A DNA stretch of 25,892 nt from Microbacterium sp. Lineage in GTDB: Bacteria; Actinomycetota; Actinomycetes; Actinomycetales; Microbacteriaceae. The position numbers were made by a program, and so were the translations under genes. The notes beneath the pieces were generated by a model. It saw only the letters and a program-made list of their open reading frames with translations, did not search any database and was not told the origin of the DNA. Below, piece after piece: positions 9,062-18,436 of this stretch (the stretch's first letter is position 1; every line of letters begins with the position of its first letter). The stretch spans positions 1-25,892 of the forward strand of contig NZ_QFPF01000025.1 in the NCBI RefSeq assembly GCF_003248605.1, written 5' to 3'.

Positions 9062-11400
9062 CAGGTGAACCTCGTCGGGGGCTCGAATCGCTCCTCGCGC
9101 ACGAAGTGCGCGCCGAGAACCTGTCGCACGACGGCCTCGCCATAGCGCTCGACGCCGACGGGCGAGGGTGCGAAGCGGGCAGGGGGCACGCGCACCGGGG
9201 CCGCCGGACCTCGCACGTCGATGTCGGCCTCGTCTGCCTCGTCATCGGTATCGACCGGCGGTACGGAGTCGGCGATCACGTCGCCCTCGTGCGGGGCGGC
9301 GGCCTCGGGCGCGAGGGGGGATGCTGCGGCCTCTTCGGGCTCGACGTCGACGGCGAACTGCGCGGGCACGGAGCGCACAGGCGCGATGACCGTACCTCTG
9401 GGCGCGGACGAGGCGTACGCCGACGAACCCGCAGGCGACGCGGGCGCCTCATCGGCGGGAGAGGTCGGAATAGGGGCGACGGCCCACTCCGTCACCGGGG
9501 CGGGCTCGATGGCACCTGCCGCCCGTGCCGCGGGTGCCGGGGCATGACCCGCGGCCGGCCCGCGGCCGGGCGTCGCGGTGCGCGCGACGCCGCCGTCCGA
9601 AGAGGGCGGGCTCGCCCACGCGCCGCTCTCGGGCGGTCCGGGCTCGGGCTCGGGTTCGTCGACCGGCGGGGGGGGCGGCGCCTGTCCGTCGGCGTCCAGA
9701 CGCGCAATGAATTTGACGCGCACGGCGAGGACATGGTCGATGGCGGTGCGCAGGTCTTCACTGGCGCCGGCGCCCGCCGTGCGCTGCTTGAACTTGGCGA
9801 CATCGCTCTGGCTCTGGAAGGTGAGCGTGAGGACGTCGCCGGTGTAGGCCTGCACGCGCGCATTGCTCGCCACCAACCACGAGGAGCGGCTCAGGCCTTC
9901 GAGATTCGAGAGGACCTCGGGCCATGCGTCGCGAACATGGGCGAGGGTGAGGGGCCCCTCGGGGACCGGACGGGCGGCGCGGGCGGGCGAGGACGCAGGC
10001 GAGGCCGCCGGCGGCGGCGGCGCGGCCGCAGGCGCGGCGGGTGCCGCGGGAACGGGCGGCACGGCCGGAGCGGCCGCCTCTCGCACGTTCGGAGTCGGCT
10101 GCGGCGTCGCCCCCACAGCCGGAGCGGCCTCAGCCGGAGCGGCCACAGGCGGAGCGGCCACGGGCGCAGCGGCCGCCGGTGCCGCGGGAGCGGGCGTGAC
10201 CCCCGCGGCACGAGGCGCCGCAGCCGGAGCAGGGGCCTCGTCGGACGGGCCGATGCGCTCGGCCGCGGCCTGTGCGCCGGCGGGAGCCGCCGCGAGCACG
10301 CGCGCGATCATGAGCTCGAGCTGCAGGCGCGGGGATGTCGCCCCGGTCATGTCGTCGAGCGTGCGGCTGACGAGGTCGGCGACGCGCGAGAGGCGGTCGG
10401 CTCCGAAGATCGACGCCTGCCGCGACATGCGCGCGAGTTCGTCGGCGCCGATGCCGCGCAGCACCGCCGCGGCGCCCTGCCCTGTGGCCTCGACGACGAT
10501 CAGGTCGCGCAGCCGCTCGAGCAGGTCGTCGACGAAACGGCGCGGATCTTGCCCGGTCTGCACCACGCGGTCGACAGCCTGGAACGCCGCCGCCGCGTCG
10601 GCACCGGAGAGTGCGTCGACGACCTCGTCGAGCAGCTCGGTGTGCGTGTAGCCGAGGAGCGAGACGGCACGCTCGTACCGCACCAGCACCGTCGGCGAAT
10701 CGGCCGCGGTATCGGAGCCGGCGATCAGCTGATCGAGCAGCGAGAGGGTGTCACGGGGGGATCCGCCGCCGGCGCGCACGACGAGGGGCAGCACGCCCGG
10801 CTCGACCGAAACGCCCTCTTCGGTGCACAACTGCTGCACGTACTCGAGCATGGGCCCGGGTGGCACCAGCCGGAAGGGGTAATGGTGCGTGCGGGAGCGG
10901 ATGGTGCCGAGCACCTTCTCGGGCTCGGTCGTGGCGAAGATGAACTTGACGTGGTCGGGCGGCTCTTCGACGAGCTTGAGCAGCGCGTTGAAGCCCTGCT
11001 GCGTGACCATGTGCGCCTCGTCGAGGATGAAGATCTTGTACCGGTCACGGGCCGGGGCGAAGATCGCCCGCTCGCGCAGGTCGCGCGCGTCGTCGACGCC
11101 GTTGTGCGAGGCCGCATCGATCTCGACGACATCGAGCGAGCCCCCGCCCGCGCGAGAGAGCTCGACGCAGCTGGCGCAGGTGCCGCACGGGGTGTCGGTG
11201 GGACCCTCGGCGCAGTTGAGACAGCGGGCGAGGATGCGCGCCGACGTCGTCTTGCCGCAACCGCGCGGCCCCGAGAAGAGGTACGCGTGACCCACCCGAT
11301 CGTTGCGCAGCGCGGTCATCAGCGGATCGGTGACCTGCGACTGCCCGATCATCTGCGCGAACGTCTCGGGACGGTAGCGGCGGTAGAGGGCGGCGGTCAC
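9061..11400 (-). CDS. dnaX: DNA polymerase III subunits gamma and tau
   Basis: A 779-residue clamp-loader ATPase. The AAA+ module occupies about residues 1-370, with Walker A GPRGCGKT at 44-51, zinc-binding C63, C72, C75 and C78, Walker [10 protein letters not shown], and sensor [17 protein letters not shown]. Residues about 375-475 are a low-complexity Ala/Pro linker, then a folded domain (about 477-570, [20 protein letters not shown]) is followed by a second disordered Pro/Ala/Glu-rich part and a short basic C-terminal segment. I see no E. coli-style A-rich slippery site for making a separate gamma form. Start is GTG 11400, 6 nt after a TAGGCT box (leaderless). Confidence 0.96.
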   Translation of the reverse strand: MTAALYRRYRPETFAQMIGQSQVTDPLMTALRNDRVGHAYLFSGPRGCGKTTSARILARCLNCAEGPTDTPCGTCASCVELSRAGGGSLDVVEIDAASHNGVDDARDLRERAIFAPARDRYKIFILDEAHMVTQQGFNALLKLVEEPPDHVKFIFATTEPEKVLGTIRSRTHHYPFRLVPPGPMLEYVQQLCTEEGVSVEPGVLPLVVRAGGGSPRDTLSLLDQLIAGSDTAADSPTVLVRYERAVSLLGYTHTELLDEVVDALSGADAAAAFQAVDRVVQTGQDPRRFVDDLLERLRDLIVVEATGQGAAAVLRGIGADELARMSRQASIFGADRLSRVADLVSRTLDDMTGATSPRLQLELMIARVLAAAPAGAQAAAERIGPSDEAPAPAAAPRAAGVTPAPAAPAAAAPVAAPPVAAPAEAAPAVGATPQPTPNVREAAAPAVPPVPAAPAAPAAAPPPPAASPASSPARAARPVPEGPLTLAHVRDAWPEVLSNLEGLSRSSWLVASNARVQAYTGDVLTLTFQSQSDVAKFKQRTAGAGASEDLRTAIDHVLAVRVKFIARLDADGQAPPPPPVDEPEPEPGPPESGAWASPPSSDGGVARTATPGRGPAAGHAPAPAARAAGAIEPAPVTEWAVAPIPTSPADEAPASPAGSSAYASSAPRGTVIAPVRSVPAQFAVDVEPEEAAASPLAPEAAAPHEGDVIADSVPPVDTDDEADEADIDVRGPAAPVRVPPARFAPSPVGVERYGEAVVRQVLGAHFVREERFEPPTRFT
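10118..10177 (-). repeat. Four tandem 15-bp repeats in the dnaX linker
   Basis: Four consecutive 15-bp units on the plus strand: GCCGGAGCGGCCTCA, GCCGGAGCGGCCACA, GGCGGAGCGGCCACG and GGCGCAGCGGCCGCC. Each encodes five residues of the Ala/Pro/Val linker (roughly residues 408-428), so copy-number change keeps the frame. Similar degenerate units continue on both sides. Confidence 0.8.
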
Positions 11401-11406
11401 GCCCCC

Positions 11407-11412
11407 AGCCTA
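11407..11412 (-). promoter_or_regulatory. -10 box for dnaX-recR (leaderless)
   Basis: TAGGCT on the minus strand is separated from GTG 11400 by the 6-nt GGGGGC. This places the transcript start at the dnaX start codon and gives dnaX-recR a promoter separate from the upstream GH65 gene. Confidence 0.5.
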
Positions 11413-11443
11413 CGGCGTGGGTCCGACATCCGTTCCGGCGTGA

Positions 11444-13990
11444 TCAGGTGTCCGCGCCGAAGCCGTCGTCCGGGGATGCCGGCAGTGATCCCGAGACCAC
11501 AGCGACCGATCCCGTGATGACGGGGATCGTGGTCGTCACCGTGGGGACGGATGCCGAGAGCAGGGTGCCGTCCTCGCGACGGACGTCCTCGAACTGCTCG
11601 AGGGAGGGCTTGCCGCGTCGCACCGGACCCTGGTCGGCCAGCGGGACGACGACCTCCGCGCCGGGCGTCGCGGTGTACGACTGCCCGCGCACGCGGAAGG
11701 CGACAGCATCCCCACCCTCGTCGACGCTCGCCCGGAGCGCGTCTCGGGTGATCGTGACGTGCAGCGGGGTGCTCTGCCAGCGCAGCGTGAACGACAGCTC
11801 CGGCCACGAGGCGGGCAGGCGCGGGTCGAACGAGAGGTCGCCGTAGTGGTCGCGCATGCCGCCGAATCCGCAGACGAGAGCGGTCCACACGCCGCCTGCG
11901 GACGCGACGTGCACACCGTCGGCGGCGTTGTGATGCAGGTCGCCGAGGTCGACGAAGATCGACTCGAGGAAGTACTCCAGCGCGAGGTCCTGATACCCCA
12001 CCTCGGCCGCGAGGATCGACTGCACGACCGCCGACAGCGTCGAGTCGCCCGTCGTGAGCGGGTCGTAGTACTGGAAGTCGGCGAGCTTCTCCTCGGCCGT
12101 GAAGTGATTGCCCTGCAGGAAGAGCGCGAGCACGACGTCGGCCTGCTTGAGCACCTGGAACCGGTAGATCACGAGGGGGTGGAAGTGCAGCAGCAGCGGC
12201 CGCTTGTCGGCCGGCGTGTGCTCGAGGTCCCACACCTCGCGTTCGAGGAAGAGCGAGTCCTGCGGGTGGATGCCGAGGGCCTCGCTGAAGGGGATGTGCA
12301 TCGCCTCGGCCGCCAGATCCCAGCCTTCGGCCTCGCTCGGATCCAGCCGCAGCCGGTCGGCCATGAGCCGGTACGCCTCGGGGTCGTCCTGCTCCATCTC
12401 GCGGACGGTGCGGGCGGCGAAGCGCAGATTGAAGCGCGCCATCACGTTGGTGAACAGGTTGTCGTTGACCACCGTGGTGTACTCGTCGGGCCCCGTGACG
12501 CCGTGGATGTGGAAGGTGGGCTCGTCGCCGCCCTCGCGCCAGAAGCCGAGCGTGACCCACAGCCTCGCGGTCTCGACCGCGATGTCCACCCCGTCGCGGT
12601 AGAGGAACTCGACGTCATCCGTCGCGCGCACGTACTTCGCGAGCGCGTACGTGACGTCGGCGTTGATGTGGTACTGCGCGGTGCCGGCGGCGTAGTAGGC
12701 CGAGGCCTCTTCGCCGTTGATCGTGCGCCAGGGGAACAGTGCGCCCGCCTCGTTGAGCTGGAACGCGCGCTTGCGCGCGGCGGGGAGCATCAGCGTGCGC
12801 ATGCGCAGGGCGTTGCGGGCCCACAGCGGCGAGGTGTAGGTCAGGAAGGGCAGGACGTAGATCTCGGTGTCCCAGAAATAGTGGCCGCTGTAGCCCGACC
12901 CGGAGACGCCCTTGGCCGGCACACCCTGACCGTCGGCGCGGCCCGCGGCCTGCGCGAGCTGGAACAGACACCAGCGTGTCGCCTGCTGCAGGTCCTCGTG
13001 GCCTCCGATGCGCACGTCGGAGCGCTCCCAGAACGCCGCCATCCAGTGCCGCTGGCGCTCGTAGATGTGCTCGATCCCCTCGCCCGCGGCGCGATCCAGC
13101 GAACGGCGGCACCGGTCGACCAGCTCCCGCGCGGGCACACCGCGGGAGGAGTGGTAGGTGACGATCTTCGTCACCGTCGTCGGCACACCGGCCTTGGCGC
13201 TGACGCGGAAGACGTTCTTGGCGATGTCGGGCTCGATCAGCGTGCGCGCCTCGAACTCGTTCTCGGTGTCGATGAAATGGTCGGCCGCCACCGCCACCGT
13301 CATGCCCGAGGCGTTGACCCGGTAGCTCAGGGTCGATCGGTTGCCGTCCTGCCAGTACTCCTGCGGCAGCAGCACGCGCTCGGCGATGCGCTCGGCCTTG
13401 CGCGGGTCGAACCCGGCTTTCTTCGGCGCTTTCGGTGTGCCGCCGTAGACGTCCTCGCCGTCCTGGCGGTTGATCAGCTGGCACGAGACGGTCACGGCCG
13501 CGTCGGCGTTGAGCACCGTGACCGTGACCCGCATGACCGCGAGGTGCTTCTCCTCGAACGACACCAGGCGGTCGAAGTCGATCTGGACCTGCTTGCCCGC
13601 CGGTGTGCACCACAGCACGTTGCGGCGCAGCACCCCTTCCTTCATGTCGAGCTCGCGCCGGTACGCGCGCACGTCCGCGATGTCGAGCGAGAGCGGCTCG
13701 TCGTCGATGTAGACGCGCATCACCTTGGCGTCGGGGGCGTTGACGATGGTCTGGCCGACCTCGGCGAAGCCGTAGGCCTGCTCCGCGTGCCGGATGGGCC
13801 ACGTCTCGTGCAGGCCATTGATGAACGTGCCGTGCTCGTGGGCCCGGCGGCCTTCGGGATGGTTTCCGCGCAGGCCCAGGTAGCCGTTGCCCACCGCGAA
13901 GAGGGTCTCGGTGACGCCCGTGTCCTCCTCGGAGTAGGCCGTCTCGACAAGTCGCCAGGGGTCGACGGGGAAGCGGTCGCGATCGATCAT
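11444..13990 (-). CDS. Glycoside hydrolase family 65 disaccharide phosphorylase
   Basis: An 848-residue cytoplasmic enzyme. GH65 phosphorylases split alpha-linked glucosyl disaccharides (maltose, trehalose, kojibiose, nigerose) with phosphate, giving beta-glucose 1-phosphate. The N-terminal beta-sandwich spans about 1-270 (ETLFAVGNGYLGLRGNHPEG near the start). The (alpha/alpha)6 barrel follows, with SGHYFWDTEIYVLPFL, LFPWRTINGEEASAYY and the catalytic GVTGPDEYT, where Glu503 is the predicted general acid; KQADVVLALFLQGNHF closes the barrel and a C-terminal beta domain follows. AAGGAG lies 11 nt before the ATG. It is 63 bp downstream of pgmB, whose enzyme uses beta-glucose 1-phosphate, which supports phosphorylase over hydrolase. 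The sugar cannot be told from sequence alone. Confidence 0.9.
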   Translation of the reverse strand: MIDRDRFPVDPWRLVETAYSEEDTGVTETLFAVGNGYLGLRGNHPEGRRAHEHGTFINGLHETWPIRHAEQAYGFAEVGQTIVNAPDAKVMRVYIDDEPLSLDIADVRAYRRELDMKEGVLRRNVLWCTPAGKQVQIDFDRLVSFEEKHLAVMRVTVTVLNADAAVTVSCQLINRQDGEDVYGGTPKAPKKAGFDPRKAERIAERVLLPQEYWQDGNRSTLSYRVNASGMTVAVAADHFIDTENEFEARTLIEPDIAKNVFRVSAKAGVPTTVTKIVTYHSSRGVPARELVDRCRRSLDRAAGEGIEHIYERQRHWMAAFWERSDVRIGGHEDLQQATRWCLFQLAQAAGRADGQGVPAKGVSGSGYSGHYFWDTEIYVLPFLTYTSPLWARNALRMRTLMLPAARKRAFQLNEAGALFPWRTINGEEASAYYAAGTAQYHINADVTYALAKYVRATDDVEFLYRDGVDIAVETARLWVTLGFWREGGDEPTFHIHGVTGPDEYTTVVNDNLFTNVMARFNLRFAARTVREMEQDDPEAYRLMADRLRLDPSEAEGWDLAAEAMHIPFSEALGIHPQDSLFLEREVWDLEHTPADKRPLLLHFHPLVIYRFQVLKQADVVLALFLQGNHFTAEEKLADFQYYDPLTTGDSTLSAVVQSILAAEVGYQDLALEYFLESIFVDLGDLHHNAADGVHVASAGGVWTALVCGFGGMRDHYGDLSFDPRLPASWPELSFTLRWQSTPLHVTITRDALRASVDEGGDAVAFRVRGQSYTATPGAEVVVPLADQGPVRRGKPSLEQFEDVRREDGTLLSASVPTVTTTIPVITGSVAVVSGSLPASPDDGFGADT

Positions 13991-14053
13991 TACGGCGGAT
14001 GCTCCTTGTGCGGGGGGATCAGAAGGGCGAGAGGATGCTGTCGTCGCGACCGG

Positions 14054-14785
14054 TCAGCGCACGAACTCGTCGAGATCGGAGACGACGATGTGCGCGCCGG
14101 CGGCGGTCAGCGCCTCGGCGCCGGCGCCGCGATCGACGCCGACGACGAGTGCGAAGCCGCCGGCGGCGGCGGAGGCGACTCCGGAGACGGCGTCTTCGAC
14201 CGCCGCGCAGCGGGCGGGATCGACCCCCAGCATCCGCGCCGCTTCGACGAAGACATCGGGCGCGGGCTTGGAGGCGAGGTGGTCGCGTTCGGCGATGACG
14301 CCGTCCATCACGACGGGGAACCGGTCGCGGATGCCCGCGGCGGCGAGCACCTCTTCGGCGTTCTTCGAGCTCGAGACGACCGCGATCGGCGTGCCGGCGG
14401 CGGCGAGCACGTCGAGCAGTCGCAACGACCCGGGAAAGGCCGCGATGCCCTCGCTGCGCAGCACGCGCGCGAACACCTCGTTCTTGCGATTGCCGATGCC
14501 GCAGACGGTGTCGGCCGACGTCGGATCCGACGGCGCCCCCCACTCGATCTCGATGTCGCGGCTGCGCAGGAGGCTGGCCACGCCGTCGTAGCGCTTCTTG
14601 CCGTCGAGGTACTCGAAGTAGTCGCGCTCGGTGTAGGCGGGAGTGATGTCCCAGTCGGCGAACAGCTGGTCGAACATCGTCTTCCAGGCGTACTCGTGCA
14701 CCTCGGCGGTCGGGGTGAGCACCCCGTCGAGGTCGAAGAGCACAGCGTCGAAGGCGGAGAGGTCGGGCAGGGCGTCGGCGGTCAC
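14054..14785 (-). CDS. pgmB: Beta-phosphoglucomutase family HAD hydrolase
   Basis: A 243-residue HAD-superfamily protein that would convert beta-glucose 1-phosphate to glucose 6-phosphate. The nucleophile motif DLDGVLTPTAEVH is at 18-30 (Asp18 nucleophile, Asp20 acid/base), the cap domain follows, then VVSSSKN (motif II), KPAPDVFVEAARMLGV (motif III lysine) and AAVEDAVSGVASAAAGGF (motif IV). GTG 14785 is chosen because GGAGG lies 5-6 nt upstream and the HAD strand begins soon after; the frame is open further up without family similarity. It pairs with the GH65 gene 63 bp downstream as a two-gene disaccharide unit. No transporter or LacI-type regulator is next to them. Confidence 0.88.
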   Translation of the reverse strand: MTADALPDLSAFDAVLFDLDGVLTPTAEVHEYAWKTMFDQLFADWDITPAYTERDYFEYLDGKKRYDGVASLLRSRDIEIEWGAPSDPTSADTVCGIGNRKNEVFARVLRSEGIAAFPGSLRLLDVLAAAGTPIAVVSSSKNAEEVLAAAGIRDRFPVVMDGVIAERDHLASKPAPDVFVEAARMLGVDPARCAAVEDAVSGVASAAAGGFALVVGVDRGAGAEALTAAGAHIVVSDLDEFVR

Positions 14786-14849
14786 AGAACCTCCAGGCGG
14801 GCGGCGCACCGCGGGTCGAATCAGCGGCTCCCCATCGTGCCGTGGTGCC

Positions 14850-14884
14850 AGCGTAGCCCCGCGGAGCGCGACGCCGGTACCGGC
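14850..14884 (-). promoter_or_regulatory. Possible pgmB-GH65 promoter with a 12-bp palindrome
   Basis: TACGCT on the minus strand (14850-14855) can be a -10 box about 65 bp before pgmB. A perfect palindrome GCCGGTACCGGC (14873-14884) covers where the -35 would be, so it could be an operator of a sugar-responsive repressor. It is also 13 bp upstream of the ackA stop, on the far side from pgmB, and could be a chance GC palindrome. Confidence 0.3.
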
Positions 14885-14897
14885 AGGATCGGAGAGC

Positions 14898-16139
14898 TCA
14901 GTCGCGTGTCGCGGCGAGGGTCTGGCGAGCGATCTCGAGCTCCTCATTGGTGGGCACGACGAGCACCGCGACGGCGGAGGAATCGGTCGAGATCCGCCGT
15001 GGCTCCCTGCTGCGGACGGCGTTTCTCACCGGGTCGATCTCGACCCCCGCGAAGGCCAGCGTGGCCATCGCCTGCTCTCGCACGAGCGGTGCGTTCTCGC
15101 CGACGCCCGCCGTGAAGGAGATGACATCGACACCGCCGAGCTGGGCGATGTAGGCCCCGGCGTAGGCGCGGAGGCGGTGGACGTAGACCTCGAAGGCGAG
15201 CGTGGCATCGGGGTCCCCCGCCTCGACGCCCGCGACGACGTCGCGCATGTCGCCCCGGCCCGAGAGGCCCAGCAGCCCGCTGCGCTTGTTCAGCATGGTG
15301 TCGAGGTCGGAGACCGACAGGTCTGCGCGGCGGGCGAGGTGGATCAGCACCGCCGGATCGAGGTCGCCCGAGCGCGTGCCCATGACGAGGCCCTCGAGCG
15401 GGGTCAGGCCCATCGAGGTCTCGACCGAGCGTCCACCCTCGATCGCCGTGACCGAGGCGCCGTTGCCGAGGTGGAACACGATCTGACGGAGCGCATCGAC
15501 AGGTCGCTCGAGGAAGGCGGCGGCCGCCTCGCTGACGAACTTGTGGGAGGTGCCGTGGAACCCGTACCGGCGCACGCGGTGCGCGCTCGCGAGCTCGCGG
15601 TCGATCGCGTACGTGTAGGCGGCCGGGGCGAGGCTCTGGTGGAAGGCGGTGTCGAACACCGCGACGTGCGGGATGTCGGGGAACGCCGCCTTCGCCGCAC
15701 GGATCCCCTGCAGATTGGCGGGGTTGTGCAGCGGGGCGAGCACCGAGAGCTCGTCGATGTTGATCTCGACGAGAGGCGTGATCAGCGTGGGTTCGAAGAA
15801 GCGCGCGCCGCCGTGGACCACGCGGTGCCCGACCGCGATCGGCGGGCTCTGCGCCAGCGAGGGGCCGTCCTGCGCGAACGCCTCGAGCATGACCGCGAAC
15901 CCCGCCGCGTGGTCGGGGATCGGCAGGTCGCGCTCGAATGTCGCGTCGAGCACCGTCGGTTCCGGGGCGGCCGACGCATCCGTCCGCATTCCCGCCACCG
16001 TCACCGTGTGCGCGGCATGTCCTACGGACTCGCCGATGCGCTCGACGAGACCCGAGGCGAGCACGGCTTCGGTGTCGGCGTCGATCAGCTGGTACTTGAA
16101 CGAGGATGAGCCGCTGTTGACGACGAGGATGGCACTCAT
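14898..16139 (-). CDS. ackA: Acetate kinase
   Basis: A 413-residue enzyme that interconverts acetyl phosphate + ADP and acetate + ATP. Family motifs in order: VVNSGSSSFKYQL at the N-terminus, AVGHRVVHGGARF, FDTAFHQSLAPAAYTY, YGFHGTSHKFV, HLGNGASVTAI, ETSMGLTPLEGLVMGTRSGD, KRSGLLGLSGRGDMRD and FTAGVGENAPLVRE. ATG 16139 is preferred over GTG 16145 because GGGGGAG ends 5-6 nt before it, whereas it would directly abut the GTG. The gene starts 2 bp after the pta stop, so both are one translationally linked unit making or using acetate. Confidence 0.97.
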   Translation of the reverse strand: MSAILVVNSGSSSFKYQLIDADTEAVLASGLVERIGESVGHAAHTVTVAGMRTDASAAPEPTVLDATFERDLPIPDHAAGFAVMLEAFAQDGPSLAQSPPIAVGHRVVHGGARFFEPTLITPLVEINIDELSVLAPLHNPANLQGIRAAKAAFPDIPHVAVFDTAFHQSLAPAAYTYAIDRELASAHRVRRYGFHGTSHKFVSEAAAAFLERPVDALRQIVFHLGNGASVTAIEGGRSVETSMGLTPLEGLVMGTRSGDLDPAVLIHLARRADLSVSDLDTMLNKRSGLLGLSGRGDMRDVVAGVEAGDPDATLAFEVYVHRLRAYAGAYIAQLGGVDVISFTAGVGENAPLVREQAMATLAFAGVEIDPVRNAVRSREPRRISTDSSAVAVLVVPTNEELEIARQTLAATRD

Positions 16140-16141
16140 GC

Positions 16142-18262
16142 TCACTCCCCCTGGGCCTGGATCGCGGTGATCGCGATGGTGTTCACGATGTCTTCGACGA
16201 GCGCGCCGCGAGAGAGATCGTTGATCGGCTTGTTCAGACCCTGCAGCACGGGCCCGATGGCCACCGCGCCCGCCGAGCGCTGCACCGCCTTGTAGGTGTT
16301 GTTCCCCGTGTTCAGGTCGGGAAAGACGAAGACCGTCGCGCGTCCGGCAACCTGAGAGCCCGGCATCTTCGCGGCCGCAACGGCGACGTCGGCCGCGGCG
16401 TCGTATTGGATCGGCCCCTCGACGAGCAGCTCGGGAGCGCGCTCGCGCACGAGAGCGGTCGCCGCGCGCACCTTCTCGACGTCTGCTCCCGACCCGGATT
16501 CCCCGGTCGAGTACGAAAGCATCGCCACCCGCGGCTCGATGCCGAACTGCGTCGCCGTCGCCGCCGACGAGATCGCGATGTCGGCGAGCTGCTCGCTCGT
16601 GGGATCGGGGATCACGGCGCAGTCGCCGTAGACCAGCACGCGGTCGGCGAGCGCCATCAGGAAGACCGAGGAGACGACCGAGACGCCGGGCGCCGTCTTG
16701 ATGATCTCGAACGCGGGGCGGATCGTGTGCGCCGTCGTGTGCGCCGCGCCCGAGACCATGCCGTCGGCAAGGCCCAGATGCACCATCATCGTGCCGAAGT
16801 ACGACACATCGGTCACGGTGTCGGCCGCCTGCCCGTGTGTGACGCCCTTGTGGGCGCGCAGCCGCGCATACTCCTCCGCGAAGCGGTGCACGGTGACGGC
16901 GTCGAACGGACTCAGCACCTGCGCGTCGCGGATGTCGATGCCCAGCTCGATCGCGCGATTTCGCACCTCGATCTCCTCGCCGAGGATCGTCAGGTCGGCG
17001 ATGCCGCGCGCGAGCACCCGCGCTGCGGCCCGCAGGACTCGGTCATCATCGCCCTCGGGCAGCACGATCCGCTTGCGCTCGGATCGCGCGCGCTCGATGA
17101 GCTGATACTCGAACATGAGCGGAGTGACCACCGTCGCCCGGGCGACACCGAATGCGGCGAGCAGCTCGCGTGTGTCGACGTGCTTCTCGAACAGTGCGAG
17201 GGCGGTGTCGTAGCGGCGCTGCGAGTCGGCCGCGAGGCGTCCGCGCGTGTTCATGATGCGCACGGCGGTGTCGTAGGTGCCGAGATCGGTCGTGATGATC
17301 GGCAGGGTGGACCCGAGCCCGTCGATGAGACGCGTGATGGCCTCCGGCAGCTCGAAGCCGCCGTTGAGCACGATGCCCGAGATCGAGGGGAATGTGCCCG
17401 ACGCGTTCGCCAGCAGAGCCGCCAGCAGCACCTCGGACCGGTCGGCGGGGATCACGACGACGGCGCCCTCGAACAGCCGGGGCAGCACGTTGACCATCGA
17501 CATCCCGGCGACGACCACCCCCAGCGCCTCGCGGGTCAGCAGATCGGGGTCACCCGAGAGCAGATGCCCCTCGACGGAGCGCATGATGCCGCGGATGGAG
17601 GGTGCGACGAGGAAGAGGTCCTCGGGGATCGCCCACACCGGCACCGAGCCCCGCCCGTGCACCGTCAGCGATCGGCGCAGGGCCTCGACGGTGCCCTCCA
17701 GTGTGGCGGCGTCGGCCCTGTTCGCCACGACCGCGAAGAGCTCCGCACGTCCGTGGGCGAGCTCCACGAGGGCGAGGTCGGCGATCTGGCCCATCTGATC
17801 CGGAGTGCGGGCGATGGAGGAGCCGAGCTGCTCGGTCTGGCCCTGCCCAGCGCGCCCACCGAGCACGAGCAGCACAGGCGCCCCGAGGTTCGCCGCGATC
17901 CGCGCGTTGTACGCCAGCTCTGCGGGGCTCCCGACGTCGGTGTAGTCGCTGCCGAGGATCACGACCGCATCGCACTGCGCCTCGACGGACTTGTAGCGCT
18001 CGACGATCATCGACAGCGCAGCATCCGGATCGGCGCGCACGTCGTCGTAGGTGACGCCGAGGCACTCGTCGTAGTCGAGGTCGACACCGTCATGATCGAG
18101 CAGCATCTCGAGGACGTAGTCCCGCTCGAGGGTCGAACGGGCGATCGCCCGGAAGACGCCCACCCGGGGCATCGCGTGGCTGAGGGTGTCGAGAACCCCG
18201 AGCGCGATGGAGGACTTGCCCGAGTGCCCCTCGGCGGACGTGATGAAGATGCTCTGCGCCAC
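16142..18262 (-). CDS. pta: Phosphate acetyltransferase, long form
   Basis: A 706-residue enzyme that exchanges CoA and phosphate on the acetyl group (acetyl-CoA to acetyl phosphate). It is the three-domain form: an N-terminal BioD-like P-loop domain (SAEGHSGKSSIALG, P-loop at 12-18), a middle DRTGG-type domain (about 220-330) and the C-terminal catalytic PTA domain (about 375-700) with KRIVLPEGDDDRVLRAA, MVSGAAHTTAHTIRPAFEII, and FPDLNTGNNTYKAVQRSAG. The P-loop domain is regulatory in enterobacterial Pta. Start is GTG 18262, 6 nt after TAGGCT, so leaderless. ackA follows directly. Confidence 0.97.
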   Translation of the reverse strand: MAQSIFITSAEGHSGKSSIALGVLDTLSHAMPRVGVFRAIARSTLERDYVLEMLLDHDGVDLDYDECLGVTYDDVRADPDAALSMIVERYKSVEAQCDAVVILGSDYTDVGSPAELAYNARIAANLGAPVLLVLGGRAGQGQTEQLGSSIARTPDQMGQIADLALVELAHGRAELFAVVANRADAATLEGTVEALRRSLTVHGRGSVPVWAIPEDLFLVAPSIRGIMRSVEGHLLSGDPDLLTREALGVVVAGMSMVNVLPRLFEGAVVVIPADRSEVLLAALLANASGTFPSISGIVLNGGFELPEAITRLIDGLGSTLPIITTDLGTYDTAVRIMNTRGRLAADSQRRYDTALALFEKHVDTRELLAAFGVARATVVTPLMFEYQLIERARSERKRIVLPEGDDDRVLRAAARVLARGIADLTILGEEIEVRNRAIELGIDIRDAQVLSPFDAVTVHRFAEEYARLRAHKGVTHGQAADTVTDVSYFGTMMVHLGLADGMVSGAAHTTAHTIRPAFEIIKTAPGVSVVSSVFLMALADRVLVYGDCAVIPDPTSEQLADIAISSAATATQFGIEPRVAMLSYSTGESGSGADVEKVRAATALVRERAPELLVEGPIQYDAAADVAVAAAKMPGSQVAGRATVFVFPDLNTGNNTYKAVQRSAGAVAIGPVLQGLNKPINDLSRGALVEDIVNTIAITAIQAQGE

Positions 18263-18268
18263 GCGACC

Positions 18269-18274
18269 AGCCTA
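18269..18274 (-). promoter_or_regulatory. -10 box for pta-ackA (leaderless)
   Basis: TAGGCT on the minus strand with a 6-nt gap to GTG 18262; no ribosome-binding site in the gap. It lies about 60 bp downstream of the SRP RNA 3' end on the same strand. Confidence 0.55.
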
Positions 18275-18333
18275 GGTTGCGGGATGCCGCGCGGCACTGC
18301 TGCGAGCGCACCGACATGGATACGCCCCGGCGG

Positions 18334-18434
18334 AAAAAGAAAGACTCTCCGCGCACCCGGCAGAGCCTGGTTACCCTTGCTACGTTTCCGTCCTGGGGGA
18401 GTTGGCCTGGATGCCGTCACGCGGAGAGCTGCCC
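18334..18434 (-). ncRNA. ffs: Signal recognition particle RNA (small bacterial 4.5S type)
   Basis: Read on the minus strand, the segment folds as one long rod: GCTCTCCGCG near 18420-18429 pairs with CGCGGAGAGT near 18345-18354, leading to the conserved helix 8 region GGCCAACTCCCCCAGGACGG, the GGAA tetraloop and the asymmetric ACGTAGCAAGGG side. The same core is found in actinobacterial SRP RNAs. The 3' end runs into TCTTTCTTTTT, an intrinsic terminator-like U-run. About 95-100 nt, so the small form without an Alu domain. It pairs with Ffh to target membrane proteins. Ends are accurate to a few bases. Confidence 0.93.
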
Positions 18435-18436
18435 CC

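Noticed and set aside
9106..11517. 803-codon plus-strand frame opposite dnaX
   Set aside because: Mirror of the dnaX codon bias; Arg/Gly-rich low complexity with no family match.
14786..14947. 54 extra codons upstream of pgmB GTG 14785
   Set aside because: No family similarity, overlaps the ackA 3' end, and a GGAGG ribosome-binding site supports GTG 14785.
11759..15115. Very long open frame on the plus strand (1118 codons) across GH65, pgmB and ackA
   Set aside because: It is antisense to three genes with clear family motifs, its composition is the Arg/Gly/Asp/Val-rich type produced by high-GC antisense frames, and it has no recognisable domain.
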